A stretch of DNA of 64,000 nt from Tardiphaga sp. P9-11 (GCF_008329525.1 NZ_NPKQ01000003.1:1-64000), one strand, 5' to 3'; positions 17,396 through 26,499 are shown, counted from the first letter of the stretch. Numbers and translations are program-made. Notes: a model not told the origin generated them from the sequence alone.

Positions 17396-17902
17396 TCAAA
17401 GATCTGGCTGCTCGACCGAGATGAGGAGCTTTCGCAACAGTCGCGTGAGTGTTTGACGTTCGCCGGCTGTCAGTGTCTCGTCAACTGAACGGGACAGCGA
17501 GAAGTGTCGGGCGATCGCCTTATCAACGGAACTTCGGCCCTTAGTCGTCAGCGTGATCCGCGCTCCGCGGCCGTCATCAGGATCCTGGCGCCTGACAATG
17601 AAGCCGTCTTGCTCGGCGCGCCGCAACCGCGCAGTGAGCCCGCCCGACGACAGCAGGCATTCCGCATAGAGGTCGGTCGGTCGAACGCCGATGCTGCTGT
17701 CGGCCTCCCGACGGTAAATTGTCAGGAGTAGATCGAAGAGCTCCCAATTGAACCCCTGCTCTTCGAGCGCTGGCTCGATGGCGCTGCGCATGTGCACGGA
17801 CAGCCGGACAATCCGGCCCACGACGTCGAGGTGGCCGGCGTCGAGGTCGGGCCGGCGGCGGCTCCAGCCCGCAATGATCTCATCAATCGAATCGGTAGTC
17901 AT
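17396..17902 (-). CDS. MarR-family transcriptional regulator
   Basis: Winged-helix regulator of about 168 residues. The DNA-binding region runs through RPTDLYAECLLSSGGLTARLRRAEQDGFI with the wing DPDDGRGARITLTTKGR. It is divergent from the RidA-ABC operon and the gap holds two TATCTT-N6-AAGATA palindromes, so autoregulation plus control of that operon is likely. The start is uncertain: ATG 17902 is my choice, with ATG 17914 and GTG 17929 in frame and no strong ribosome-binding site for any of them. Confidence 0.85.
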   Translation of the reverse strand: MTTDSIDEIIAGWSRRRPDLDAGHLDVVGRIVRLSVHMRSAIEPALEEQGFNWELFDLLLTIYRREADSSIGVRPTDLYAECLLSSGGLTARLRRAEQDGFIVRRQDPDDGRGARITLTTKGRSSVDKAIARHFSLSRSVDETLTAGERQTLTRLLRKLLISVEQPDL

Positions 17903-17949
17903 GGCGGTCAGCATATAGGCACGGGGCACCGAATAGATGCAAATTCATC

Positions 17950-17967
17950 TATCTTCGTGCAAAGATA
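17950..17967. promoter_or_regulatory. MarR operator-like palindrome 1
   Basis: TATCTT-N6-AAGATA (TATCTTCGTGCAAAGATA), a perfect 6-bp inverted repeat in the divergent gap between the MarR gene and the RidA-ABC operon. A second copy begins 21 bases downstream. Confidence 0.7.
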
Positions 17968-17970
17968 TTT

Positions 17971-17988
17971 TATCTTGACTCAAAGATA
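17971..17988. promoter_or_regulatory. MarR operator-like palindrome 2
   Basis: TATCTT-N6-AAGATA (TATCTTGACTCAAAGATA), identical arms and spacing to the first site. The 21-base centre-to-centre distance is two helical turns, so two dimers would sit on the same DNA face. Confidence 0.7.
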
Positions 17989-18078
17989 GTCTGATCTCAC
18001 ACTTCGTGACGGGTTGGCCGGATGCCGCCCTGCGAGAGGGTCACGGGGTTACCAACCTCCGCCATTGAGGAGACGATC

Positions 18079-18543
18079 ATGATAGCCAAGCCGGCCTTTG
18101 CAACATCGCCATCCAATCCGCACGTCAAGGAAATCCAGACGATCCCGGAGCGGAAGCCCGACATGCCCTACGCACCGGCAATCCGTGTCGAGATTCCCTG
18201 CGGCATGCTGTTCATCTCAGGAGCTACGCCATCGCCGCTCTATCACAAGCATCCCCACGTCCTCGAAGAGCACGAGCATCCCAACTCGATCGAGGAGCAG
18301 ACCCATCGCGCCATGAAGACGATCGAGTCAATCCTGGATCACGAGGGGCTCGCCTGGACCGACATCGTCAAGGTGACGAAGTACTTGACCGACATCCGGG
18401 ACCAGGACGGCATGGTGAAGGTGATGAAGGAGTATTTCGGCAACTGGACGCCGGCCAGCACCACCATTTGCATCAACCAGCTCTCGACCCAGGGCGCCCG
18501 TGTCGAGCTCGACATGATCGCCGCCATTCCCGTGCAGAAATAG
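18079..18543 (+). CDS. RidA/YjgF family protein
   Basis: Rid-superfamily protein of 154 residues, somewhat longer than typical RidA (about 130) through an N-terminal extension. Segments LFISGATPSPLYHKHP, IESILDHEGLAWTDIVKVTKYLTDI and a C-terminal VELDMIAAIPV follow the family pattern, but I did not find the arginine-centred motif that defines imine-hydrolysing RidA, so deaminase activity is uncertain. ATG 18079 is preceded by GAGGAG. It is the first gene of an operon with a ribose-type ABC importer, suggesting it processes the imported compound. Confidence 0.8.
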   Translation: MIAKPAFATSPSNPHVKEIQTIPERKPDMPYAPAIRVEIPCGMLFISGATPSPLYHKHPHVLEEHEHPNSIEEQTHRAMKTIESILDHEGLAWTDIVKVTKYLTDIRDQDGMVKVMKEYFGNWTPASTTICINQLSTQGARVELDMIAAIPVQK

Positions 18544-18596
18544 GCCGGATGTGACCTCCCGCCGGCCCCGGGTCATCGGGCCGAACGAGGCCGACA

Positions 18597-20171
18597 ATGA
18601 TGCACGGCACTGAAATTCAAAATGAGCAAGGGGACCGCTCGCTACACACCCCAATGGCAGCCGGTCAACGGATGGCCGGACGCAAAGCCGACGCGCCGCT
18701 GCTGCGGTTGGTCGGTATCGATAAATCCTTTCCCGGCGTGCATGCGCTCAAGAACGTATCGCTCGACGTCTATGCCGGCGAGGTCCATGTCATCCTCGGC
18801 CAGAATGGTGCCGGAAAATCGACGCTGATCAAGACGTTGTACGGCGCCTATGCGGCCGATCGGGGTCACATCGAGATCGAGGGCCGCCGGGTCGCGGTCG
18901 CCGGCCCCGCCGATGCGAGCGCGCTTGGCATCGCCGTCATCTTCCAGGAATTCTCGCTGGTCCCATATCTCGACATCGCACAGAACATCTTTCTCGGTCG
19001 CGAAGCCGCATTCAGTCGCTTCGGCCTTGTCGATTTCGCGGCCATGCATGCGGCCGCGCGCATCATCCTCGACGATCTCGGGCTCGACTACGACACCCAC
19101 GCCTATGCCGCCAACCTCGGCGTGGCCCAGCAGCAGATGGTGGAGATCGCCAAGGCGCTCTCACAGAACGCGCGGGTGCTCGTGATGGACGAGCCGACGG
19201 CCGCGATCTCCGAGCGCGAATCCGATCGCCTGTTTCAAACCATCACGCGACTGACGGAGAGGCGCGTCGCCATCGTCTACATCTCCCATCGGATGAAGGA
19301 AGTGCAGATGCTCGGCGATCGCATCACCATCCTGCGCGACGGCGCCGTCGTGACCAGCGTGCTGCGCGATCAGAAAAGCCAGGCCGAGATGGTAGGCGCG
19401 ATGATCGGGCGGGCATCGGGATCGCAGCTTGTACGGACGCCGCGCACGCCGGGCGAGCCTGTTCTGTCCGCCAGGGATGTAAGCACAGCCAAACTGTCGG
19501 ACATCTCCATCGAAATTCTCGCCGGCGAAGTGGTGGGGCTTGCCGGCCTGGTTGGATCCGGTCGGACCGAAGTGGTCCGCGCGCTGTTCGGCGCGGATCC
19601 GATCGCAATCGGCGAGATTTCTCTGTTGGGATCGCGCGCGCCGACCACACTGGACGGGCGGGTGCGGGCGGGCATGGCCCTGCTCCCGGAAGATCGCAAG
19701 CAGGAGGGCTTGGCGCTCCCGCTCGATGTCCGCGACAATGCGACGGTTGCCTCGCTGTGGCGCAGCTTCGCCTCCGGCTGGTTCTCGCCGGCCAAAGCAG
19801 AGCGGGATACACACGGGCTGATCGCACAGCTTGGCATCGCCGCGCATAGCACGCGCCAGAGCGTCCACACCCTCAGCGGCGGCAACCAGCAGAAGGTCGT
19901 GCTGGCGAAATGGCTGGCCGCGGGAGCCAAATTGTTCCTGCTGGATGAGCCGACGCGCGGCGTCGATGTCGGCGCCAAGGCCGAAATCTATCGCCTGATC
20001 GATCAACTCGTGGATGGCGGGGCCGGTGTCGTCGTCATCAGTTCGGAACTGCCGGAGCTCGTCCAGCTCTGCGACCGCGCCTATGTCATGCGCGACCACC
20101 GCATCGTCGGGCATCTCGCCGGCGACGCACTGACCGAACGAGCCATTCTCGAACTGGCGGTGCATCAGTGA
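18597..20171 (+). CDS. Ribose-type ABC transporter ATP-binding protein (two ABC domains)
   Basis: RbsA/MglA-type ATPase of 524 residues with two fused nucleotide-binding domains. The N-terminal half has Walker A GQNGAGKST and Walker B VLVMDEPTAAIS; the C-terminal half has the degenerate loop GLVGSGRTEVVRALFG, signature LSGGNQQKV and LLDEPTRGVDVG. GAGG six bases before ATG 18597. It overlaps the next permease gene by four bases (GTGA). The substrate is unknown; members of this class carry sugars, polyols, purines or AI-2-like signals. Confidence 0.9.
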   Translation: MMHGTEIQNEQGDRSLHTPMAAGQRMAGRKADAPLLRLVGIDKSFPGVHALKNVSLDVYAGEVHVILGQNGAGKSTLIKTLYGAYAADRGHIEIEGRRVAVAGPADASALGIAVIFQEFSLVPYLDIAQNIFLGREAAFSRFGLVDFAAMHAAARIILDDLGLDYDTHAYAANLGVAQQQMVEIAKALSQNARVLVMDEPTAAISERESDRLFQTITRLTERRVAIVYISHRMKEVQMLGDRITILRDGAVVTSVLRDQKSQAEMVGAMIGRASGSQLVRTPRTPGEPVLSARDVSTAKLSDISIEILAGEVVGLAGLVGSGRTEVVRALFGADPIAIGEISLLGSRAPTTLDGRVRAGMALLPEDRKQEGLALPLDVRDNATVASLWRSFASGWFSPAKAERDTHGLIAQLGIAAHSTRQSVHTLSGGNQQKVVLAKWLAAGAKLFLLDEPTRGVDVGAKAEIYRLIDQLVDGGAGVVVISSELPELVQLCDRAYVMRDHRIVGHLAGDALTERAILELAVHQ

Positions 20172-21145
20172 GTGTCACGACCTCACTGCAGGGAAAGTCC
20201 GGCATAGGCCAGTTCCTTAGCGCAATCCCCGGCGCCGGCATCCTGCTGATCCTGATGCTGGCGCTGTTCACGATCGTCAATCCGCGCTTCGTGTCCCAGA
20301 CAAACCTCATCAATGTCGGCTTGCAGACCTCGCTACTGCTGATGATCGCCCTGCCGATGACGCTCATCATCCTGACCGAAGGTCTTGACCTGTCGGCCGG
20401 AGCCCTGGTCGGGCTGAGCGGCGTCATCGTCGCCGAGGCGCTTCTCGCCGGATGGGGCGTATTCGCCGCCTGTACCGCGACGCTCGCGGTGAGTATCGCC
20501 TTCGGTGCCCTGAATGGCGTTCTGGTCGCCTATCTCGCGCTGCCCGCTTTCGTCGTTACGCTCGGCACGATGGGGCTGATGCAAGGGATTGCGCTGGTGC
20601 TCACCAATGGCGATCCCGTCGGCGGGTTCACGCCTGCCATTGAAATCTTCTATCGCTCGCAGCTCTGGTTCATCCCGCTGCCAATCGCGATCGCCGCGGC
20701 CCTTTATGCCGCGCTGTGGCTGCTGCTGTATCGGACCCGGCTCGGCAACTACGTGATCGCCATCGGCGGCAACAAGGACGCGCTGCGTCTCGCCGGCATT
20801 CGCGCCAATCTCGTCCACCTCGCAGTTTATGTACTCGGCAGCGCGATCATCGGTCTCTCCGCAGTGCTGTTGATCGGACGCACCAATTCGGCGCATCCGA
20901 CCGTCGGTATAGGCATGGAGTTCGAAGCAATCGCCGCCGTGGTGCTAGGAGGCACCTCCTTCGAGAAAGGACAGGGCTGGCTATTCGGTGCCGTGCTCGG
21001 CGCGCTCGCCATAACCGTACTGCGCAACGGCCTCAACATCCTTTCCATCGACTCGTCGCTACAAGTCGTGTGCATCGGCATCCTGCTCATCCTCGCGCTG
21101 CTGATCGACCAGGCGCGCAAGCAATTCGTGAGGCGTGCGACATGA
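20168..21145 (+). CDS. Ribose-type ABC transporter permease 1
   Basis: RbsC-like inner-membrane permease of 325 residues with about ten hydrophobic segments and the family motifs LTEGLDLSAGALVGLSG, the IAIGGNKDALRLAGI cytoplasmic loop and VLGGTSFEKGQG near the end. The GTG start overlaps the ATPase stop and its own stop overlaps the next permease (ATGA), so all three genes are translationally coupled. Confidence 0.9.
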   Translation: MSVTTSLQGKSGIGQFLSAIPGAGILLILMLALFTIVNPRFVSQTNLINVGLQTSLLLMIALPMTLIILTEGLDLSAGALVGLSGVIVAEALLAGWGVFAACTATLAVSIAFGALNGVLVAYLALPAFVVTLGTMGLMQGIALVLTNGDPVGGFTPAIEIFYRSQLWFIPLPIAIAAALYAALWLLLYRTRLGNYVIAIGGNKDALRLAGIRANLVHLAVYVLGSAIIGLSAVLLIGRTNSAHPTVGIGMEFEAIAAVVLGGTSFEKGQGWLFGAVLGALAITVLRNGLNILSIDSSLQVVCIGILLILALLIDQARKQFVRRAT

Positions 21146-22122
21146 CGGTCCCGGCAACGCTCGATATCCGCCCGTCGTCTTTGTCGCCCGACGCCGCGGC
21201 CCTGCTCGGCCGGGTCGTCCTGATCGTTCTGATCGCCGGCGCATTGACCGCAGTCGATCCGGGATTCGCTTCGGTGAGCAATCTCCTGAACATGCTGCGA
21301 CAGGCGAGCCTGCTATTTCTCGTCGCGTCCGGCCTCACACTCGTCATCATCGGCGGCGGACTCGATCTGTCGGTCGGCGCCAATCTCACGTTGTCGGCCT
21401 GTCTCGCGGCAGCGGCGATCAAGACCACCGGCAATCCGTGGTACGGCGTCGCCGTTGCCATCGGCGCTGGCACACTGATCGGTTTCGCCAACGGGCTGAT
21501 GATCAACCGCCTGCGGCTGCCGCCCTTCCTTGCGACTTTCGGCATGCTGTGGGTGGCGCAGGGCATCGCCTACTGGTTCATGGCCGGGCAGACCATCTAC
21601 GGCATGCCGATGTCCTTTCGCTATTTCGGCACCGGCTTCTTCCTCGGTGTTCCGCTGCCGATCTGGATCACACTCATGGTCTGTCTTGCCTGCAGCATCC
21701 TGCTGCATCGCACGACCTTCGGCCGCGAGACGTATTTTATGGGCGCCAACCAGACCACCGCGCTTCTGTCCGGCGTCCCGGTCGAACGTCGTCGGCTGCT
21801 GCTCTACGTGCTCAGCGGCTTGACGGCTGGCATCGCGTCCCTCGTCTATCTGGCCCGCCTCAATGCGGCCGAGCCCGGAATCGGCGAGCCGTTGCTGCTC
21901 CCAGCTATCGCCGCCGTGCTTGTCGGCGGCACATCCCTATTCGGCGGCAACGGCAACATCGTCGGTACCGTGCTCGGCGCCATCCTGCTCACCATCATCG
22001 TCAATGGCCTCAATCTGCTGAATGTCGCAGCCACCTGGCATCCCTTCGTCAACGGCGCCGTCGTCCTGGTCGCGATCATTGCGGATCTCGTCATCAGCCG
22101 ACGCCGATCAGGGAGCAGATAG
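21142..22122 (+). CDS. Ribose-type ABC transporter permease 2
   Basis: Second RbsC-like permease (326 residues), clearly divergent from the first: IIGGGLDLSVGANLTLSACL, MGANQTTALLSGVPV and VLVGGTSLFGGNGN. Having two different permeases implies a heterodimeric pore, as in LsrCD- or FrcC-like systems with paired permeases. The start ATG 21142 overlaps the previous stop. Confidence 0.9.
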   Translation: MTVPATLDIRPSSLSPDAAALLGRVVLIVLIAGALTAVDPGFASVSNLLNMLRQASLLFLVASGLTLVIIGGGLDLSVGANLTLSACLAAAAIKTTGNPWYGVAVAIGAGTLIGFANGLMINRLRLPPFLATFGMLWVAQGIAYWFMAGQTIYGMPMSFRYFGTGFFLGVPLPIWITLMVCLACSILLHRTTFGRETYFMGANQTTALLSGVPVERRRLLLYVLSGLTAGIASLVYLARLNAAEPGIGEPLLLPAIAAVLVGGTSLFGGNGNIVGTVLGAILLTIIVNGLNLLNVAATWHPFVNGAVVLVAIIADLVISRRRSGSR

Positions 22123-22177
22123 ACCCGACATCACCAGTTCACCACACGTCTCGTCATTCACAACCAGAGGGGCCATC

Positions 22178-23152
22178 ATGCGAACCACCAGATCTACTCG
22201 ATGCGTTCTTGCCGCCGTCATCTGCGGCACCCTGTTCAATTCGGCGGCGCGCGCCGATGGCGAGACGATTGCCGCCTTCACGAAGAACCAGGTGGACCCT
22301 CATTTCGAGGGCGTGCGCGCCGGCGTGGCGCAAATGGCCGCGAAAATGAAGGCGACAGTCAAATATTACACGCCGACGAAACCGAACAACATCACCGAGG
22401 GCATGTCGCAGCTCGAAGACGTCGGCGTGACCAAGCCCAATCTGATGCTGTTCATGCCGATCGACGCCAAGGCGCAACTGCCGACGATCAAGCGCCTGAT
22501 CGAATCCGGCCTGCCGATCATCAACTACAACGACCGCGGCGGCGATGCGCCTTATCTCTCTTTTGTTGGGCAAGACGATTACAAGCTCGGCCATGACATC
22601 GCCAAGACCCTGTTCGACCACCTCGGCGGCAAGGGCAATGTGGTGATCCTCGAAGGCGTCAAGGGCTCGACCACGGGAGACGAGCGCAAGCGCGGCTTCG
22701 ACGCCGCCGTCAAGGAATATCCGAACATCAAGGTGCTGGCCTCGCAGCCCGCCAATTTCCAGCGCCTGCTCGGCATGCAGACGATGGAGAACCTGATCCA
22801 GCAGTTCAGCATCATCGACGGCGTGATCTCCGCCGCTGACGCGTCCGCGCTCGGCGCCATCGAAGCGCTCAACGCCGCCGGCCGCAAGAACGTGGCTGTG
22901 GTCTCGATCAATGGCGTACCCGAGGCCGTCGAAGCCGTGAAGGCAGGCAGCCTGCTGGCGATCGCCGAGTTCGACGGCTTCAAGATCGGCTGCGTCGCCA
23001 CCGCGGTGGGCCTCAACGCCATTCGCGGCCAGAGCGCGCCGAAGCAGGTCACGATTCCGGGCGCGATCATCACCAAGGCGAACTACGCGCCCTGGCTCGT
23101 CCCCTACAAGGACCGCACCTGCCCGACGCCCGACGCCTATATCGCGAAGTAA
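22178..23152 (+). CDS. Ribose-type ABC transporter substrate-binding protein
   Basis: Periplasmic binding protein of 324 residues (Peripla_BP_4 class) with a Sec signal peptide ending at the ARADG region near residue 27. The body shows KNQVDPHFEGVRAGVAQMA and DERKRGFDAAVKEYPNIKVLA as in RbsB-type proteins. AGAGGGG precedes ATG 22178; the frame upstream belongs to the end of the permease gene. Last gene of the operon. The ligand is not deducible. Confidence 0.9.
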   Translation: MRTTRSTRCVLAAVICGTLFNSAARADGETIAAFTKNQVDPHFEGVRAGVAQMAAKMKATVKYYTPTKPNNITEGMSQLEDVGVTKPNLMLFMPIDAKAQLPTIKRLIESGLPIINYNDRGGDAPYLSFVGQDDYKLGHDIAKTLFDHLGGKGNVVILEGVKGSTTGDERKRGFDAAVKEYPNIKVLASQPANFQRLLGMQTMENLIQQFSIIDGVISAADASALGAIEALNAAGRKNVAVVSINGVPEAVEAVKAGSLLAIAEFDGFKIGCVATAVGLNAIRGQSAPKQVTIPGAIITKANYAPWLVPYKDRTCPTPDAYIAK

Positions 23153-23161
23153 CACCAACGA

Positions 23162-23189
23162 GCCTGCAGGCGCGTCGCGTGCTGCAGGC
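23162..23189. terminator. Hairpin between convergent genes
   Basis: GCCTGCAG (23162-23169) and CTGCAGGC (23182-23189) form an 8-bp stem between the convergent ends of the ribose-type binding-protein gene and the Bug-type binding-protein gene. No good T-run follows on either strand, so it is only a tentative bidirectional terminator. Confidence 0.35.
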
Positions 23190-23197
23190 CCGCATTC

Positions 23198-24166
23198 TTA
23201 CTTGGCCACCCCGTCCGTCGACATCGCGACGAGCTTGCCATAGCGCTCCGCATCACTGCGCAACTCGGCTTCGAACGCTTCCGGCGTCGAGCTGGCGATG
23301 TCGGCGCCCTGCGCGGCGAACTGCTTGATCAGGGCCGGATCGCTGAGCGCTTCGGCGAGATCGCGCGCGATCTGGCTGACGATGGGTTTCGGCACCGCCG
23401 CGGCGGCGAGCATACCGAACCAGCTATCGTAGGTGAATTCGGGGAGCCCTGCCTCGACGAAGGTCGGCACGTCAGGCAGTTGCGCCATGCGGCTCTTGCC
23501 GGTGACTGCCAGTGCACGCAATTTTCCCGACTGGATCAAGTCGCCGCCGACGCCGAAGAAAGTAAAGGCAACCGAGGTGTCGCCGCGCATAATGCTGATC
23601 TGGGATTCCGGCAGTCCGCGATGCGGGATCAGCACCATCTTCGTCTGCGTGAGATGCCTGAATAGTTCAGCGGCGATACCGGTGGAACTACCGACGCCGG
23701 CAGAACTGTAGCTCAGCGAATCCGGCTTGGCCTTCGCCGCGGCGATCAGTTCGGCCAGCGTCTTGAACGGCGCATCCGGCGGCACGATCAGGATGGAGGG
23801 CGTCGATCCGACACGGCTGATCGCAGCGAAATCCTTGATCGGATCGAAGTTGAGGTTCTTGTTGACCACGCCGATCACGCTATGCCCGTTCGAGGTCAGC
23901 ATGATCTGCGAGCCATCGGTCGGGCCTTTGGCGAGACTGCTGACACCGGCGATGCCGGGCCTGTTCTCGACGATGACCTGCTGCTTCCACTTCGCAGCAA
24001 GCTTCTCGGCTACCGAACGGGCAAGAATGTCGGTGAGGCTGCCCCCCGAAAACGGCACGATAATACGCACGAGCTGGCTCGGATAAGTCTGTGCAAAGGC
24101 TCCACTGCCCATCAGCGCCGCAGTCGCGGCGAGGCCGGATCCGATCATGAAGTGTCGGCGATCCAT
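23198..24166 (-). CDS. Bug/TctC-family tripartite tricarboxylate transporter binding protein
   Basis: Periplasmic binding protein of the Bug family, about 322 residues, with a Tat-like leader (MDRRHFMIGSGLAATAAL) and the family stretch YPSQLVRIIVPFSGGSLTDILAR. Bug proteins bind carboxylates; the TctA/TctB membrane partners are not in this window. ATG 24166 has better spacing from GGGAG than the adjacent ATG 24169. It is the last gene of the LacI-linked operon, so the ligand may be the operon's aromatic or keto-acid substrate. Confidence 0.85.
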   Translation of the reverse strand: MDRRHFMIGSGLAATAALMGSGAFAQTYPSQLVRIIVPFSGGSLTDILARSVAEKLAAKWKQQVIVENRPGIAGVSSLAKGPTDGSQIMLTSNGHSVIGVVNKNLNFDPIKDFAAISRVGSTPSILIVPPDAPFKTLAELIAAAKAKPDSLSYSSAGVGSSTGIAAELFRHLTQTKMVLIPHRGLPESQISIMRGDTSVAFTFFGVGGDLIQSGKLRALAVTGKSRMAQLPDVPTFVEAGLPEFTYDSWFGMLAAAAVPKPIVSQIARDLAEALSDPALIKQFAAQGADIASSTPEAFEAELRSDAERYGKLVAMSTDGVAK

Positions 24167-24200
24167 CATTTTCTCCCTTTAAGAACCAAGTGCCGGGCTT

Positions 24201-24551
24201 TCAGCCTCTGGCGGTGTTGGGCAGCGGCATTGCAAGCAAGACCACCGCCGGTCGTTTCGTCTCGTTGCGCAGCGCGCGCGTCTCGTTGGGCGCGATGCGG
24301 CAGGAATCCCAGATGCCGAGGGTGGCGGTGCCATCCGGCGTCTCGAAAGTCACCTCGCCTTCGAGGACGACATAGAACTTCTCCTCCGGCGAGGCCGAGG
24401 GCGTGATACCGCCACCCGGCAGAATCTGGCTCATGCCGAGCCACATCACATCGCCTGGCCCTGCGTCGCGGCCCTGCAGGCGGAACATCCGCATGTCATT
24501 GTGGCCAGGGGCTTCGTAGCGAGGAGCATCGTTCAGGCGGACGACATGCAT
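24201..24551 (-). CDS. Cupin-domain protein
   Basis: Single-domain cupin of 116 residues. GGITPSASPEEKFYVVLEGEVTF resembles cupin motif 1, but the usual first histidine pair is not obvious (only SPEEKFY), so metal binding is uncertain. The second motif region is around NETRALRNETKRPAVVLLA. It begins four bases after the MDR oxidoreductase stop. It could be a small isomerase or ring-cleavage accessory enzyme; the function is unknown. Confidence 0.7.
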   Translation of the reverse strand: MHVVRLNDAPRYEAPGHNDMRMFRLQGRDAGPGDVMWLGMSQILPGGGITPSASPEEKFYVVLEGEVTFETPDGTATLGIWDSCRIAPNETRALRNETKRPAVVLLAMPLPNTARG

Positions 24552-24555
24552 GGCT

Positions 24556-25575
24556 TCACCCGTTCGGTTGAAAAACGAGACGGTCGCGCGAAGAGCCGAG
24601 CACGGCGACATAGGCCTCTGCAGCGCGCTGCAGCGGGTAGATCGCGTCCGGCTTGATCGGAAACGGCTTCAACGCGCCGCTGGCGAAACCCGGCACCAGC
24701 TCACGCAGGATCTCGCCGGCTTCCGGCGATGACAGCGACAGCGAGTCGACACCGAAGAAGGTGTGCTTGCCGCGATAGAAGGCGAAGATGTCGAACGGCA
24801 CGGTGGCCTTGGTTGAGGCAATGAATATCTGGCGGCCGAGATGCGCGAGCGACTTCGTGCCAGCGTCGTAATATGGCTCACCGACGGTGTTGTAGACAAT
24901 GTCCGCGCCCTTGCCGCCGGTGAGTTCGCGCACCGTCGCGGCGACATCATTGCGGCTGGAGTCGATGACCGTCACCTCGCCATGGGCATGGCCGGCATAT
25001 GGCTCGTCCTTGCGGACGACGCCGATCACGCGGGCGCCCTGCCATGATGCGATCTGCGTCACCGCCTGACCGACCTTACCGTTCAGGCCAAGGATCAAGA
25101 CTGTCTCGCCGGGTTTCGACATGCCGCTGCGGCGAAAGCCTTCCTGCGCGGTGACGAAGGGCACGCCGATGCCAGCCGCCTCCGCGAGGCTGATGTTTGC
25201 CGGCTTCTCGACCAGCGCAGACGCTTCGACGACCAGGTGCGTAGCATGGGTGCCGTCGCGGCCGATCCCGAGTTGACCCGACGAGCCGAACACTTCCTTG
25301 CCGATCAGTTCGGCCGGACCGTCGATCACAACGCCGGCGAAGTCGCGGCCAGGCGTGCGGGGAAAGACCGCATGCGGCATCAGACCGAGCGTCGCCTTGG
25401 CGTCCGACGGATTGATCGCAGCGGCCTTGATCTCGACCAGCGCATCGCCTGGCCTGACGCAGGCCAGTGTGCGTTGCTCGATGCCGAGCGCTACATTCTC
25501 GATGCGATCAGCCTTGGCGGCGACCCGCAGGCATGTTGCGGTGACGCTGGAGGAAGTCTTGGCGGCTGCAGTCAT
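24556..25575 (-). CDS. Zinc-independent MDR oxidoreductase (quinone reductase/enoyl reductase type)
   Basis: Medium-chain dehydrogenase/reductase of 339 residues. The N-terminal GroES-like domain includes VEIKAAAINPSDAKATLG and PRTPGRDFAGVV; the nucleotide-binding domain has LILGLNGKVGQAVTQIASWQGA. The zinc-ligand cysteines of true alcohol dehydrogenases are not seen, pointing to the quinone-oxidoreductase/enoyl-reductase branch. GAGGAC precedes ATG 25575. Next to a dioxygenase and a BKACE enzyme it could reduce an unsaturated ring-cleavage product (for example maleylacetate); this is inference. Confidence 0.8.
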   Translation of the reverse strand: MTAAAKTSSSVTATCLRVAAKADRIENVALGIEQRTLACVRPGDALVEIKAAAINPSDAKATLGLMPHAVFPRTPGRDFAGVVIDGPAELIGKEVFGSSGQLGIGRDGTHATHLVVEASALVEKPANISLAEAAGIGVPFVTAQEGFRRSGMSKPGETVLILGLNGKVGQAVTQIASWQGARVIGVVRKDEPYAGHAHGEVTVIDSSRNDVAATVRELTGGKGADIVYNTVGEPYYDAGTKSLAHLGRQIFIASTKATVPFDIFAFYRGKHTFFGVDSLSLSSPEAGEILRELVPGFASGALKPFPIKPDAIYPLQRAAEAYVAVLGSSRDRLVFQPNG

Positions 25576-25595
25576 TTCAGTCCTCGAATGCAGTG

Positions 25596-26489
25596 TTATG
25601 CAGCGCCCGGCAAATCAAACAGTGCACGCGCCTCAGCAGGCGTCGCGATCTGCGCGCCGAGTTCCTCGATGATGCGGCGTGCCTTGTCCACCATCACAGC
25701 GTTCGACGACGCCAACACGCCGCGGCCGAGCATCACCGCATCTTCTAGACCGGTGCGGGCATGACCGCCGGCGAGCACCGATTGCGCCACCATGGGAAAT
25801 GTGGAGCGGCCGATGCCGATGGCCGTGAAATGCGCATCCCGCGGCAGCAGGCCGCGCGCATATAACACCGTTTCCGGCGAGGGCTGGAAGCCGTATTTCA
25901 CGCCCATCACGAAGGAGGTGAGCGCCCGGCCGCTGAGCGTGCCGTCGGCGAGGAGATCGTGCAGCAGCGCGATATCGCCGGAATCGAACAGTTCGATCTC
26001 GGGTTTCACGCCGGCCTCGCGGATGACCTTCGCCATACGGCGCACATTGCCGGGCGTGTTGATCACCACCTGCCCGCCGGAATTCATGGTGTTGAGATCG
26101 AGCGTGCAGATGTCGGGCTTCAGCGCCGTGATATGGGCTACGCGTTCTTCCGGGTTCATCAGCGTGGTGCCGGCGGCGGCGACCTTGGGATCGTCCTGCG
26201 AAGGCACGAAGCGACCGCCAGGACCGGTGGTGATATTCAGGATCAGGTTGCGATTGCGCGCGCGAATACGCGCCACGACGTCTTGATAATATTCGAGCTT
26301 CATCGACGGCGCGCCGGTTCCGGGCTCGCGCACGTGGATATGCGCGACTGCCGCGCCGGCTTCTGCGGCACCGAGGCAGGCGTCGGCGATTTCTTCCGGC
26401 GCGATGGGCAGATGCGGGGTCTGGTCCGGCCGCGTCAGATTGCCAGTAACGGCGCAAGTGACAACGATCTTGTCGAGCATCGGGCGCAT
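25596..26489 (-). CDS. BKACE (DUF849) beta-keto acid cleavage enzyme
   Basis: Member of the DUF849/BKACE family, which transfers the terminal part of a beta-keto acid with acetyl-CoA to give acetoacetate and a new CoA ester. The 297-residue protein has the N-terminal IVVTCAVTGN strand, the metal-binding HIHVRE pair near residue 50, and the conserved ELFDSGD and GIGRSTFPM segments. AGGAGA precedes ATG 26489 (an in-frame TTG lies one codon earlier). Context with an intradiol dioxygenase makes 3-oxoadipate a reasonable candidate substrate, not proven by sequence. Confidence 0.88.
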   Translation of the reverse strand: MRPMLDKIVVTCAVTGNLTRPDQTPHLPIAPEEIADACLGAAEAGAAVAHIHVREPGTGAPSMKLEYYQDVVARIRARNRNLILNITTGPGGRFVPSQDDPKVAAAGTTLMNPEERVAHITALKPDICTLDLNTMNSGGQVVINTPGNVRRMAKVIREAGVKPEIELFDSGDIALLHDLLADGTLSGRALTSFVMGVKYGFQPSPETVLYARGLLPRDAHFTAIGIGRSTFPMVAQSVLAGGHARTGLEDAVMLGRGVLASSNAVMVDKARRIIEELGAQIATPAEARALFDLPGAA

Positions 26490-26499
26490 CAATCTCTCC

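Noticed and set aside
19161-20165. Minus-strand 334-codon frame opposite the ribose-type ATPase
   Set aside because: Shadow of a well-supported ABC ATPase with all nucleotide-binding motifs on the plus strand.
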